Positions 27,168 through 35,716 of a DNA stretch of 64,000 nt are shown piece by piece. The stretch spans positions 310,001 through 374,000 of the forward strand of contig NZ_JABJVV010000002.1 in NCBI RefSeq assembly GCF_013155545.1, read 5' to 3'. Every line of letters starts with the position of its first letter. Positions within the stretch are counted from its first letter, which is position 1. The position numbers and the translations under genes are program-made. Origin of the DNA: Caenimonas soli (GTDB lineage: Bacteria > Pseudomonadota > Gammaproteobacteria > Burkholderiales > Burkholderiaceae_C). The notes below the pieces were generated by a model, which did not search any database, was not told where the DNA came from, and was given only the letters and a program-made list of their open reading frames with translations.

Positions 27168-28331
27168 TCACATGCGCTTGGCGACCTCTTCCAGCATCAC
27201 TTCGGTGGCGCCGCCACCGATGGTTAGAACGCGCGAGTCGCGCGCCATACGCTCGACCGCCGTGCCGATGATGTAGCCGGTACCGCCATGCAACTGCAGG
27301 CAGGTGTGCACCACCTCCTGGAGCGTCTCGGCGCCAAAGGCCTTGAGCATCGACACCTCGCGCACGGTGTCCTTGCCCTCGTCGATCATGAGCGCGCACT
27401 GGTAGGTCAGCGCGCGCACGGCCGCCGCCTTGGCGGCGATCCAGGCGAGTTTGTTACGCACCACCTGCTGGTCCCACAGCGGCTTGCCAAAGGCCTGACG
27501 GTTGCGCACGTAGTCCACTGTGAGCTCGATCGCCTTGGCGCTCGCGCCCGACACCAAGGCACCGATCACGAGGCGCTCGTTCTGGAACGTGCTCATGATG
27601 TAGTAAAAGCCCCTGCCCTCCTCCCCTAGCAGCGCATCGTGCGGCACGATGCAGTCGTCGAAGAAGAGCTCGGCCGTGTCTGACGAGCGCCAGCCGTGCT
27701 TCTCGAACTTGCGGGCGATCTTGAGCCCGGGGTTGCCTTTTTCGACAATGAAGAGCGAGATGCCACGGCTGCCCTTGGCCTCGGGGTCGGTGCGCGCGGC
27801 CACAATGTAGATGTCGCCGTACACACCGTTCGTGATAAAGGTCTTGGACCCATTGATGACCCAGCCCTCGCGCGTTTGCACCGCCCGAGTCTTAAGGCCC
27901 GCGACGTCCGAGCCGGCGTGCGGCTCGGTCACACACACGGCGCCGATCTTTTCGCCCGCGCAGGCGGCGGGCAGGTATTTGAGTTTTTGTTCGTGCGTGC
28001 CGCGGTGCGCGATGTGGCCGATGGACATGTCGCTATGTACCGTGAGCGCCGAAGCCACGCCCCCAAAGGTGGACCGCGCCAGCTCCTCGCCCAGCACCAC
28101 GGAGGCCAGCGCCCCCATGCCGCCGCCGCCGTAGGCTTCCGGATGCCGCATGCCCAGGAACCCCAGCGCCCCCAGCTCCCGGAACACGGAGCGCGGAATC
28201 TCGCCAGAGGCCTCCCACGCGTCGGCATGGGGCACGATCTTCTCGTCCACGAAGCGGCGCACCTGCTCGCGCACCATGCGAAGATCCTCGCTGAGAAAAG
28301 CGGGTTCCTGAAACTCGAATTCGGTCATCAT
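27168..28331 (-). CDS. Acyl-CoA dehydrogenase (387 aa)
   Basis: Standard short acyl-CoA dehydrogenase: CVTEPHAGSDVAGLKTRA, GSKTFITNGVYGDIYIVAARTD, FGKPLWDQQVVRNKLA, LQLHGGTGYIIGTAVERM and the base loop TIGGGATEVMLEE. FAD-dependent 2,3-desaturation with ETF as acceptor. First gene of the operon; two adjacent Met codons (28331 or 28328) are possible. The operator pair at 28343-28386 abuts the start, implying a very short leader. Confidence 0.92.
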   Translation of the reverse strand: MMTEFEFQEPAFLSEDLRMVREQVRRFVDEKIVPHADAWEASGEIPRSVFRELGALGFLGMRHPEAYGGGGMGALASVVLGEELARSTFGGVASALTVHSDMSIGHIAHRGTHEQKLKYLPAACAGEKIGAVCVTEPHAGSDVAGLKTRAVQTREGWVINGSKTFITNGVYGDIYIVAARTDPEAKGSRGISLFIVEKGNPGLKIARKFEKHGWRSSDTAELFFDDCIVPHDALLGEEGRGFYYIMSTFQNERLVIGALVSGASAKAIELTVDYVRNRQAFGKPLWDQQVVRNKLAWIAAKAAAVRALTYQCALMIDEGKDTVREVSMLKAFGAETLQEVVHTCLQLHGGTGYIIGTAVERMARDSRVLTIGGGATEVMLEEVAKRM

Positions 28332-28342
28332 TGCCTCTATTA

Positions 28343-28386
28343 ATAGTCCGTCGCGTCGGCTTATTTTAGACCGCCGGGACGGTCCG
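28343..28386. promoter_or_regulatory. Two tandem right-regulon operators between a divergent dehydrogenase operon and tetR
   Basis: Site A (28343-28364) is ATAGTCCG-TCGCGT-CGGCTTAT; site B (28367-28386) is TAGACCG-CCGGGA-CGGTCCG. They are separated by two bases. On the minus strand the end of site A merges with TATTAA, a plausible -10 for the operon starting at 28331. On the plus strand site B ends 41 nt before the TetR ATG. A double site at a regulator gene suggests tight autorepression. Confidence 0.75.
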
Positions 28387-28427
28387 CGCAAGCCCGCTTG
28401 CTACACTGCACGCATTGGAGGATTGCA

Positions 28428-29021
28428 ATGCCCCGAGTACGTTCGGACGACTACGAAGCCAAGAGCCTGGCCATCATGGACAGCGCGGCCGCGCTGTTCG
28501 CCAAGGAAGGCTACCCCTCGGCCAAGATGGAGAGCGTGGCGAAGGCGTGCGGCGCGACCAAGTCGATGCTGTACCACTATTTCCCGACCAAGGACGACCT
28601 GCTGTTCGCGATGCTGCAGGAGCACCTGCAGCGCGTGATCGCGGTCCTTGAGGAGGCGATAGGGGCGCCGGGCACGCCGCGCGACCGGCTGTTCGCGCTC
28701 GTGCTGGTCTACACGCAGAAGTCCGCGCAGTCCAGACGCCGCCACACGATTGCGATGCAGGACGTGAAGTACCTTCCAAAGCCGAAGCAGACTCCACTGC
28801 TTGAACTGCAAAGGCGGGTGACCGACCTCGTCGCGAACTTGCTTCGCGAGCTGAATCCGGGTCTGCCCGATGAGGTGTACAAGCCGTACACGCTGATGCT
28901 GCTCGGCATGATGAACTGGGCCGACTTCTGGTACAAGCCCAGCGGGCCCATGAAGCCCCAGGAATTGTGCGAGCGGATGGCGCGGCTATTCCTCAAGGGA
29001 TTCATGGCCGAAAAGGCCTGA
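28428..29021 (+). CDS. TetR/AcrR family regulator, right-regulon candidate 1 (197 aa)
   Basis: The helix-turn-helix domain reads LFAKEGYPSAKMESVAKACG, then TKSMLYHYFPTKDDLLFAML. The C-terminal domain contains RRHTIAMQDVKYLPKPKQ and LLGMMNWADFWYKPSG. It is clearly paralogous to the regulator at 37089 (shared RVRxDDY start, VAKACG, LYHYF, GMM-W). GGAGG lies 7 nt before the ATG at 28428. It is divergently transcribed from the racemase operon across two operator copies. The ligand is presumably a CoA ester of the pathway. Confidence 0.9.
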   Translation: MPRVRSDDYEAKSLAIMDSAAALFAKEGYPSAKMESVAKACGATKSMLYHYFPTKDDLLFAMLQEHLQRVIAVLEEAIGAPGTPRDRLFALVLVYTQKSAQSRRRHTIAMQDVKYLPKPKQTPLLELQRRVTDLVANLLRELNPGLPDEVYKPYTLMLLGMMNWADFWYKPSGPMKPQELCERMARLFLKGFMAEKA

Positions 29022-29045
29022 GCGGCGGGGCAAGCCCCGCCGCTC
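29020..29045. terminator. Bidirectional hairpin terminator between convergent genes
   Basis: GAGCGGCGGGG-CAAG-CCCCGCCGCTC: an 11-bp perfect GC-rich stem with a 4-nt loop, starting inside the tetR stop codon and ending 4 nt before the end of the convergent binding-protein gene. It lacks a long U-tract on either side, so termination strength is uncertain. Confidence 0.65.
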
Positions 29046-29049
29046 GCGC

Positions 29050-30207
29050 TTATTGCACGAACTTGTACGTGGCCGCTGCCGGGTCGGCCTTGAGGAGGAA
29101 CAGCTTGGGCGCAGCCAGGTGATTGGACGGCGTGAACGAAATCGGCGTCATCACGCCCGTCTCGAGGCCCTGCACCTTGGCGAGTTCCGCGTTGGTGCAA
29201 TCCCAGGTCAATGCCTTGCCGCACCGGCCCATGGCATCGAACAGCGCCCGCGTGGACGCATATCCCGTATAGGTGTAGCGATTGACCTTGGGCAGTTCCT
29301 CGGCGGACAGGAACTTGGCCAGCTTCTCGCTGAAGGACTTGCCTTGCGGCGAGTTTTCCAGATAGACGTAGTCGACTGTATAGACTTGCTCGCCGGCCGA
29401 GCCCATGAGCTTGGCGCTCGCGGGCACGCGTGACACATAGGTCACGCCGACCGGAATCTTGTGCCCCATACGCTCCAGCTCCTTGGTCATGGCAACGTTT
29501 TCGCCCAGAACGCCGCCGGCCATCAGAGCCTCGGCCCCTGCCTGCTTCACCTTCAGGATCTCGGAGGAGAAATCCGATTGGCCCTTCTTGTAGATCTGCG
29601 TGGAAACGACTTGCAGCTTCTTGCCCTTGGCCGCGCGCTCAAAACCCGCGCGCACGTTTTCGCCGTAGTCGTCGTCCTGGGAGATGAGCGCCCATTTCTT
29701 GCCGGGATAGCGTTCGGCCATCATCGACACGAGCTCTTCCACCGCGTTGCTCATGTCAAATCCGACAGCGAAAACGTTCTTGATGACCGGTTTGTACAAG
29801 CCTTCGTGAGTCGTGATCGGCGCCATGGCCGGGATACCGGTCTGTTTCAACAGCGGCATGGCCACCTCTGACTGGGCCGTTCCCGAGATCGACGTGAACG
29901 CGAAAATCTTGTCACTGTTGATCAGTTTGCGCACGCCTTGCACGGTTCGGGTGGGGACATAGCCGTCATCCTCGGAAACTAGACGCACCTTACGGCCGTT
30001 GATGCCGCCTGCCGCATTCACCTCAGCCACGGCCGCTTTCACGCCCAGGTTGTGCGCGACCCCAAGCAGCGCCGGTGGCCCCGTCAGCGGCAGGATATCG
30101 CCGACGACGATCTCCGTATCAGTAACGCCCTGCTGGGCGTGGGCGGGGAACATCGCGCCTGCGGCCAGGAGGCCGAAGGCGGCGAGCGTCGAGAGTTTCC
30201 TGTTCAT
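29050..30207 (-). CDS. livK: Periplasmic substrate-binding protein of second ABC importer, LivK type (385 aa)
   Basis: Sec signal peptide (basic MNRKLS, hydrophobic AAFGLLAAGAMF, cleavage after AHAQ), then EIVVGDILPLTGPPALLG and GGINGRKVRLVSEDDGY of type I binding proteins. AGGAG precedes the ATG at 30207. Last gene of the six-gene leftward importer/ligase operon. Many aromatic- and alicyclic-acid importers of Burkholderiales have binding proteins of this class; the ligand is not determinable here. Confidence 0.92.
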   Translation of the reverse strand: MNRKLSTLAAFGLLAAGAMFPAHAQQGVTDTEIVVGDILPLTGPPALLGVAHNLGVKAAVAEVNAAGGINGRKVRLVSEDDGYVPTRTVQGVRKLINSDKIFAFTSISGTAQSEVAMPLLKQTGIPAMAPITTHEGLYKPVIKNVFAVGFDMSNAVEELVSMMAERYPGKKWALISQDDDYGENVRAGFERAAKGKKLQVVSTQIYKKGQSDFSSEILKVKQAGAEALMAGGVLGENVAMTKELERMGHKIPVGVTYVSRVPASAKLMGSAGEQVYTVDYVYLENSPQGKSFSEKLAKFLSAEELPKVNRYTYTGYASTRALFDAMGRCGKALTWDCTNAELAKVQGLETGVMTPISFTPSNHLAAPKLFLLKADPAAATYKFVQ

Positions 30208-30252
30208 GCTTGCTCCTAGTAGATGTGGCGAGACCACGATGAGATTCAGTGA

Positions 30253-31299
30253 TTAGTAGCGCAAGGGCCAATAGACCCAGGCGTGCCGGACGTCATGCCA
30301 GATGCCGCGCAGGCCGCGTGGATCGAACCGCAGGAAGGCGATGATCGCCAAGCCGTAGAGCACGCTCTTGATCTCGTGCGCGCTCGTGGTCATCAAGTCC
30401 TGCAGGCGCCCGCCCACGGCTGACATGAGCGTGCTAAAAAGTTCCGGCATCATGACGATGAAAACAGTGCCGAATACGGCGCCAAGCACCGAACCGATAC
30501 CGCCGACGATCACGATCGCCAGCGCCTCGATCGACAGCAGAAACGGAAATCCCTCCACGCTGACGATGCTCAGGTACATGCCCATGAGAGCGCCCGCTAA
30601 CCCGGTCAAGGCGGCGCTCACAAGAAAGGCGAGCAGCTTGTAACGCACGAGGTTGATTCCCATCGTACGAGCAGCAATGTCGTTGTCGCGGATAGCCATG
30701 AGTGCGCGACCCACGTAGGAGCGCCGCAGGTTGAGCGTGACCAACACGGCCGCGACACACATCACGAGGCAGAACCAATAAAACGCGCGGTCGCTCGACA
30801 GGTCCACGCCCAGAAGCGTGGGCCGCGCCACCGTGATGCCTCGTCCGGCGCCCGTGAACTTGCCGCCCGCCAGGATGGCCGCGTTCACGATGTGGCTGAA
30901 GGCAAGCGTGGTGATGGCCAGGTACAGCCCGTGCAGTCGTAACGACGGGATCCCCACAACCAGGCCGAACACCGCGGGCACCACTGCCGACAGCACCAGA
31001 GCCAGCTCGGGCGGAAGGCCGAGGCGGGTGACCCCGATCGCGTAGGCATAGGCGCCAAGGACCAGGAAACCGACATGGCCCAACGAGATGAGCCCGGTAA
31101 AGCCCGTCAGCACCATCAGACCCAACACCCCCACCAGCGTGAACAGGATAACCGTCATGTGGGACAGCAGGTAGGTGCTGAGCACGAATGGCGCTACCGC
31201 GAGCGCGACCAGCAGAACGATGGTCCAGCCCTTCACCGCGGGCGAGTCCGTCAGGACGATGAGCTCGCCATACCGCTCCTTGAAAAAACCGCTTTGCAT
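30253..31299 (-). CDS. livM: ABC importer permease, LivM family (348 aa)
   Basis: MVLTGFTGLISLGHVGFLVLGAY and LAIVIVGGIGSVLGAVFG are the LivM hallmark segments; about ten hydrophobic stretches. The ATG at 31299 overlaps the livH stop (TGATG), so translation is coupled. The cytoplasmic coupling helix AIRDNDIAARTMGINLVRYKL is readable. Works with the permease at 31299-32171. Confidence 0.92.
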   Translation of the reverse strand: MQSGFFKERYGELIVLTDSPAVKGWTIVLLVALAVAPFVLSTYLLSHMTVILFTLVGVLGLMVLTGFTGLISLGHVGFLVLGAYAYAIGVTRLGLPPELALVLSAVVPAVFGLVVGIPSLRLHGLYLAITTLAFSHIVNAAILAGGKFTGAGRGITVARPTLLGVDLSSDRAFYWFCLVMCVAAVLVTLNLRRSYVGRALMAIRDNDIAARTMGINLVRYKLLAFLVSAALTGLAGALMGMYLSIVSVEGFPFLLSIEALAIVIVGGIGSVLGAVFGTVFIVMMPELFSTLMSAVGGRLQDLMTTSAHEIKSVLYGLAIIAFLRFDPRGLRGIWHDVRHAWVYWPLRY

Positions 31300-32171
31300 C
31301 AGACCCTCTCAATTCGTTTTTCGCCAAACAGCCCGAAGGGCCGCACCATCAGCACCACCAGAATCAGCACGAAGCCGGCAATCTCCTTGAGAGTGCTCGG
31401 CAGGTAGCCGCCGACCAGGTTCTCCAGCACGCCGATGATCAGGCCGCTGACGCCAGAACCGAGGACGGCGTCGAAGCCGCCCAGCACGGTGGCGGGGAAC
31501 GCCTTGAGCCCCAGCTCGTACACCGTGGGCGTGAGTCCATAGATCACCGCGAAGAGCGCACCGGCCAGACCCGCCAAGCCCGATGCGGCTGCCCAGGCGA
31601 CGGCTTGCACGCGAGCCGTCGACACGCCCATCAGCCGCGCCGTCTTCTCGTCGGATGCCACGGCACGCATCGCCACCCCGAAGCGGCTGTGCCGCAGGAA
31701 AAACCAGAACCCCGCAACGGCCAGAAGCAGAGCCGCCAGCACGCCCAGCTGGCTCACGCGCATGCCAATGCCACCCACCGCCACGATGTTGTCGGCGTCC
31801 GTTACCTCGAACTTGTGTGGCGAAGCGCCCCAGACGATGGTGACGATGGAGCGCAGCACCACCGCGAGGCCAACGGTGACCAGCACAACCGATAGGACGG
31901 GTTCGCCCAGCATCGGGCGCATGATCAGCCGCTCGCAGACCAGGCCCAACGCGGCGCCCAAGGCAATGGCCAGGATCACGGTCAGCAGCCCTCCGGTGCC
32001 CATGGTGGTCGCCAGGGACCAAGTCGCGTAGGCCGTGAGCATGCCCATCTCACCCTGGGCGAAGTTGACGATACCCGTGGCCTTGTAGATCACGGCGAAG
32101 CCCATCGCGACGAGGCCGTAAATGGCACCGACGGCCAGGCCGGACACCACCAGCTCGATGAAGTAGTTCAT
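31299..32171 (-). CDS. livH: ABC importer permease, LivH family (290 aa)
   Basis: SGLAVGAIYGLVAMGFAVIYKATGIVNFAQGEMG is split here as SGLAVGAIYGLVAMG and NFAQGEMG, both LivH signatures. VLGGFDAVLGSGVSGLIIG is the second conserved block. The start at 32171 (MNYFIELV) gives the usual N-terminus and lies 1 nt after the ligase stop. Pairs with LivM. Confidence 0.9.
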   Translation of the reverse strand: MNYFIELVVSGLAVGAIYGLVAMGFAVIYKATGIVNFAQGEMGMLTAYATWSLATTMGTGGLLTVILAIALGAALGLVCERLIMRPMLGEPVLSVVLVTVGLAVVLRSIVTIVWGASPHKFEVTDADNIVAVGGIGMRVSQLGVLAALLLAVAGFWFFLRHSRFGVAMRAVASDEKTARLMGVSTARVQAVAWAAASGLAGLAGALFAVIYGLTPTVYELGLKAFPATVLGGFDAVLGSGVSGLIIGVLENLVGGYLPSTLKEIAGFVLILVVLMVRPFGLFGEKRIERV

Positions 32172-32172
32172 C

Positions 32173-34032
32173 TCAGATGCCCCCATAGATGATCTGGAGT
32201 TCGCGTTCGAACTTCTTGTTGATGAGGCCACGGCGTACTTTCTGCGTGGCGGTAAGCTCGCCGTCGTCGTGGTCCAGCTCCTTTTCGAGCAGCACGAACT
32301 TGCGGATGTTCTCCACACGCGCGAACTTCGAATTGACCTCGTTCACCACGCCCTGGATCAGTTCGGCGACCTCCGGCAGCTGCGTGAGCGACTTGAAGGT
32401 CGTGTACTGCAGGTCGCGCTCCGCGGCCCAGCGGCCCACGCTGTCGAAGTCGATCTGGATCAGCCCGCCGAGAAACTTCTTGCCCTCGCCGACCACGATG
32501 GCCTCGCGCACATGAGGGCTGTCCTTGAGCGCGTTCTCGATCTCCGACGGTGCTATGTTCTTGCCGCCGCTGGTAATGATGATGGCCTTCTTCCGGTCCA
32601 CCACCGCGATCTCGTCGTCGCCACGCTTCTCCACGATGTCCCCGGTGGCGAGCCAGCCGTCGGCCGCGAGGACGTCCTGCGTGCCCTTGTCGTCAAAGAG
32701 GTAGCCGCGGAATACGCCGGGCGAACGCACCAGCACCTCGCCGTCGTCGGCCAGCTTCCATTCGACGCCTTCCATTGCCGGGCCGCAGCTGCCCGGGACG
32801 AAGGGCCGCCCCGGAACCTGGACGAACGCGAGCCCGCCTGCTTCGGTGAGGCCATAGCCCTGGCCCACCGGCAGGCCGATGATGTCGAAGAACTTCAACG
32901 TCTCCGGCGACACGGACGCGCCGCCGCACATGCGGGTATGGCTGCGATTCAGGCCCATGTGCCGCTGCATGTTGCGGAACATCAGGAGCCACCAAAACGC
33001 GAATTCCAGCTTGTCGCCGAGCGCCACCAGCCGCCCGTGCTCGGCACGCCGGTCGGAAAGCACCCGCCCGCGTTTCATGGCGGCGCGGTAGAGCCGCTGC
33101 TGCAGCCGCCCGCTGTCCTTCATGCGGAACTCGAAGCCTTGCTGCAACTTTTCCCAGATGCGCGGCACGCCCAGGAAGAAGGTCGGCGCGATCTCGCGGA
33201 TGTTCGTGGCCACCGTGTCGACGGACTCGGCGAAGTTCACGCATCCTCCGGTCAGCAGGTGCTGCACCGTCGAATAGGTCCGCTCGGCCACGTGGCACAA
33301 CGGCAGATAACAGACGGACTCGAACGGCTTGTCCAGCATCTTCCGCGCCACCATGTACGCGTAGGCGCCATACACGAAGTTGCGGTGCGTGAGCATGGCG
33401 CCTTTCGGCGGGCCGGTTGTGCCGGAGGTATAGACAAGGATGTTGACGTCGTCGGGCACGAGCACGTCGATCGCCGCGTCCAGGCGTCGCTCGGCGTTTG
33501 CATCCTCGGCGGCGAGCTGGTCGCCCAGCTCCATCAGGTGTTCGAAAGCGTGCGGACTGCCCGACTCGTAACGGCGCAGGCCCTTCATGTCAACGCAGAA
33601 AATGTGCTCAAGGTGGGGCAGGCCCGGGCCATTGCGCGTGGCGTCGAGAACCTTGTCGGTCTGCTCCTGATCGCCCGTGATGGCGACGCGGGCCTGGCAA
33701 TGGCCGGCGATGTACTGCACTTCGGGCCAGGGGTTGGTCGGGTAGACGCCAACCACCTGCACGCCGATCATCTGCGCGCCCAGGTCCGCGTAAAACCACT
33801 CGGGCACGTCCTCGCCCGCGATGATGATGCGGTCGCCCCGGGTCAGCCCCAACTTCATCAGGCCCAATGCGACGCGCCGCGCGTCACGGTAGTAGTCGGC
33901 CCAAGTCCGGCCGCGCCAGATCCCATGGATCTTCTCGCGCAGCGCGAATTGCCCACCTCGTTCCTGTGCGCGAAGGCGCAACAGGGCGGGAAGCGTTGCT
34001 TCGCCGCGAATCAGCTTGCTGTGTTCAAGCAT
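32173..34032 (-). CDS. AMP-dependent acyl-CoA synthetase, FadD15-like (619 aa)
   Basis: Complete ligase: YTSGTTGPPKGAML, PLCHVAERTYSTVQHLLTGG, VPRIWEKLQQGFE, GYGLTEAGG, LATGDIVEKRGDD and IITSGGKNIAPSE. It activates a carboxylic acid to its CoA ester. It is encoded between livG and livH, so uptake and activation of the substrate are probably directly linked (vectorial acylation). Overlaps the livG stop by 8 nt. Confidence 0.93.
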   Translation of the reverse strand: MLEHSKLIRGEATLPALLRLRAQERGGQFALREKIHGIWRGRTWADYYRDARRVALGLMKLGLTRGDRIIIAGEDVPEWFYADLGAQMIGVQVVGVYPTNPWPEVQYIAGHCQARVAITGDQEQTDKVLDATRNGPGLPHLEHIFCVDMKGLRRYESGSPHAFEHLMELGDQLAAEDANAERRLDAAIDVLVPDDVNILVYTSGTTGPPKGAMLTHRNFVYGAYAYMVARKMLDKPFESVCYLPLCHVAERTYSTVQHLLTGGCVNFAESVDTVATNIREIAPTFFLGVPRIWEKLQQGFEFRMKDSGRLQQRLYRAAMKRGRVLSDRRAEHGRLVALGDKLEFAFWWLLMFRNMQRHMGLNRSHTRMCGGASVSPETLKFFDIIGLPVGQGYGLTEAGGLAFVQVPGRPFVPGSCGPAMEGVEWKLADDGEVLVRSPGVFRGYLFDDKGTQDVLAADGWLATGDIVEKRGDDEIAVVDRKKAIIITSGGKNIAPSEIENALKDSPHVREAIVVGEGKKFLGGLIQIDFDSVGRWAAERDLQYTTFKSLTQLPEVAELIQGVVNEVNSKFARVENIRKFVLLEKELDHDDGELTATQKVRRGLINKKFERELQIIYGGI

Positions 34033-34816
34033 GGCTGACCTCCTCACCGAGGTAGGCGCGAAGCACGGCCGGATCGGCCGCCACCTCTGACGGCGTGCCC
34101 TGTGCGATCAGCATCCCGAAATCCAGGACATAGACTCGATCCGAAAGGTCCATGACGACCTGCATGTCGTGCTCGATCATCAGGACCGCCACGCCGAACT
34201 CGTCGCGTATGTCCAGCGTGAATCGGGCAATGTCCTCTTTCTCTTCACGGTTCATGCCGGCGACGATCTCGTCAAGCAGCAGCAGGCTCGGCTCGCAAGC
34301 CAGCGCGCGTCCCAGCTCCACCCGTTTTTGCTGTCCGTAGGCGAGCTGCGACACGGGCTTGTCGCGCAGCTCCTCGATTTCCAGGAACTCGATGATTTGC
34401 TCCACCTTTTCGCGCGCGGCAATTTCCTCACGGCGCGGTCGCCCCCAGAACATGAGCGACTCCATCGCGGTGTAGCGGAAGTGGATATGCCGGCCCACCA
34501 GCAGGTTCTCCACCACCGTGCCTTGACGAAACAGGGCCAGGTTCTGGAACGTGCGGCCGATGCCCAGCCGCGCGAAGTCCGACGATTTCAGGCCCGCAGT
34601 GTCGCGGCCCTGGAAGACGATCTGTCCGTCGCTCGGCGGCAGCACGCCGCTGATCAAGTTGAAGGTGGTGGTCTTGCCGGCGCCATTGGGGCCGATCAGG
34701 CTCACGATCTCGCCCGGCATCACTTTCAGGCTGACGTTGTTCACGGCCTTGACGCCGCCGAAGCGCTTGGAGATGCCACGTACGTCGAGCACAGGCTGCT
34801 GGATCGTGTTCGTCAT
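34025..34816 (-). CDS. livG: ABC importer ATPase, LivG family (263 aa)
   Basis: Walker A GPNGAGKTT, GRTFQNLALF, signature LAYGQQKRVELGRAL, Walker B LLLLDEIVAGMN and MIEHDMQVV. Note Ile in DEIVAG where DEPAAG is usual, a frequent LivG variant. The ATG at 34816 (MTNTIQQ) overlaps the livF stop as ATGA and has AGAGG 8 nt upstream, so it is preferred over a GTG three codons earlier. Confidence 0.92.
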   Translation of the reverse strand: MTNTIQQPVLDVRGISKRFGGVKAVNNVSLKVMPGEIVSLIGPNGAGKTTTFNLISGVLPPSDGQIVFQGRDTAGLKSSDFARLGIGRTFQNLALFRQGTVVENLLVGRHIHFRYTAMESLMFWGRPRREEIAAREKVEQIIEFLEIEELRDKPVSQLAYGQQKRVELGRALACEPSLLLLDEIVAGMNREEKEDIARFTLDIRDEFGVAVLMIEHDMQVVMDLSDRVYVLDFGMLIAQGTPSEVAADPAVLRAYLGEEVSHA

Positions 34817-35643
34817 GACAGCCACCTCTTGCGACGCTTGTAGTGCTTCACGTCCTTCATGCTCGTGCGGCCCGGCTGCGACGACAGCCCCAGGTAGAAC
34901 TCCCTCACGTCCTGGTTGCGACGCAGCTGCTCGCTCGTGCCGTCCAGCACTACGCGTCCGTTTTCCATGATGTAGGCGTAGTCGCAGATCGCCAGCGCCC
35001 GGCTCGCGTTTTGCTCGACCAGCAGAATGGTCAGGCCGGTCGTCTCGCGCAGCTTGCGGATACTGTTGAAGATCTCGGCCACCACCAGCGGTGCGAGGCC
35101 GAGCGAAGGCTCGTCCAGCGCCAGGATCTTCGGCTGGCTCATCAGTGCACGGCCGATCGCGACCATCTGCTGCTCGCCACCGGAGAGATAGCCAGCGATC
35201 TGTTGGCGACGGTCCGCGAGACGGGGGAACAAGCTGAATACGTAGTCCCGCGCCTGCGCGAGCCGCGAGGCCCCCTGCAGATGTGCACCGACGATCAGGT
35301 TTTCCTCCACCGTGAGGGAGGCGAAGAGGCGGCGTCCCTCGGGCACCTGCACCATGCCCCGGCGCACGATCGCGTGTGCGGGCGCGCGTTCGATGGAGTC
35401 GCCGAACAACTGGATCGCGCCTTTCTCGATCTCACCATCCTCGGCGTCGAGTACACCTGATACCGCCTTGAGCACGGTGGATTTGCCGGCCCCGTTGGAA
35501 CCGAGCAGCGCAACGATCTGGCCGGATCGCACTTCGAGCGAAACGTCGCGTACTGCCTCGATGGCTCCGCCGTAGACGATCTGAATGTTGTGTACCGCGA
35601 GTGCCGGGGGCGGGCCTGCGGTGGCTTGGGGTTGGGTATTCAT
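34813..35643 (-). CDS. livF: ABC importer ATPase, LivF family (276 aa)
   Basis: Walker A GSNGAGKST, VQVPEGRRLFASLTVEENL, signature SGGEQQMVAIGRAL, Walker B LALDEPSLGLAPL and LVEQNASRAL. About 30 C-terminal residues past FYLGLSSQ are basic (KHYKRRKRW), an addition seen in aromatic-acid transporter LivF proteins. First gene of the operon; the operator at 35655-35676 lies 11 nt upstream of its ATG, so the leader is very short. Confidence 0.9.
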   Translation of the reverse strand: MNTQPQATAGPPPALAVHNIQIVYGGAIEAVRDVSLEVRSGQIVALLGSNGAGKSTVLKAVSGVLDAEDGEIEKGAIQLFGDSIERAPAHAIVRRGMVQVPEGRRLFASLTVEENLIVGAHLQGASRLAQARDYVFSLFPRLADRRQQIAGYLSGGEQQMVAIGRALMSQPKILALDEPSLGLAPLVVAEIFNSIRKLRETTGLTILLVEQNASRALAICDYAYIMENGRVVLDGTSEQLRRNQDVREFYLGLSSQPGRTSMKDVKHYKRRKRWLS

Positions 35644-35654
35644 CACTCTTTAAA

Positions 35655-35676
35655 ATAGTCCGTCGCGTCGGTCTTT
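35655..35676. promoter_or_regulatory. Right-regulon operator before the second ABC importer operon
   Basis: ATAGTCCG-TCGCGT-CGGTCTTT, one perfect and one imperfect arm. On the minus strand the site runs into TATTTT, a possible -10, so it occupies the promoter spacer as at 60923. Confidence 0.75.
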
Positions 35677-35716
35677 GAATGAAGTGGATTATGGGGAGGT
35701 CGGGGCACGGTGAGCC

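Noticed and set aside
32269..34038. A 589-codon plus-strand open frame over the FadD15-like ligase
   Set aside because: Shadow of the ligase gene, which has all adenylate-forming motifs; no recognisable domain on the plus strand.
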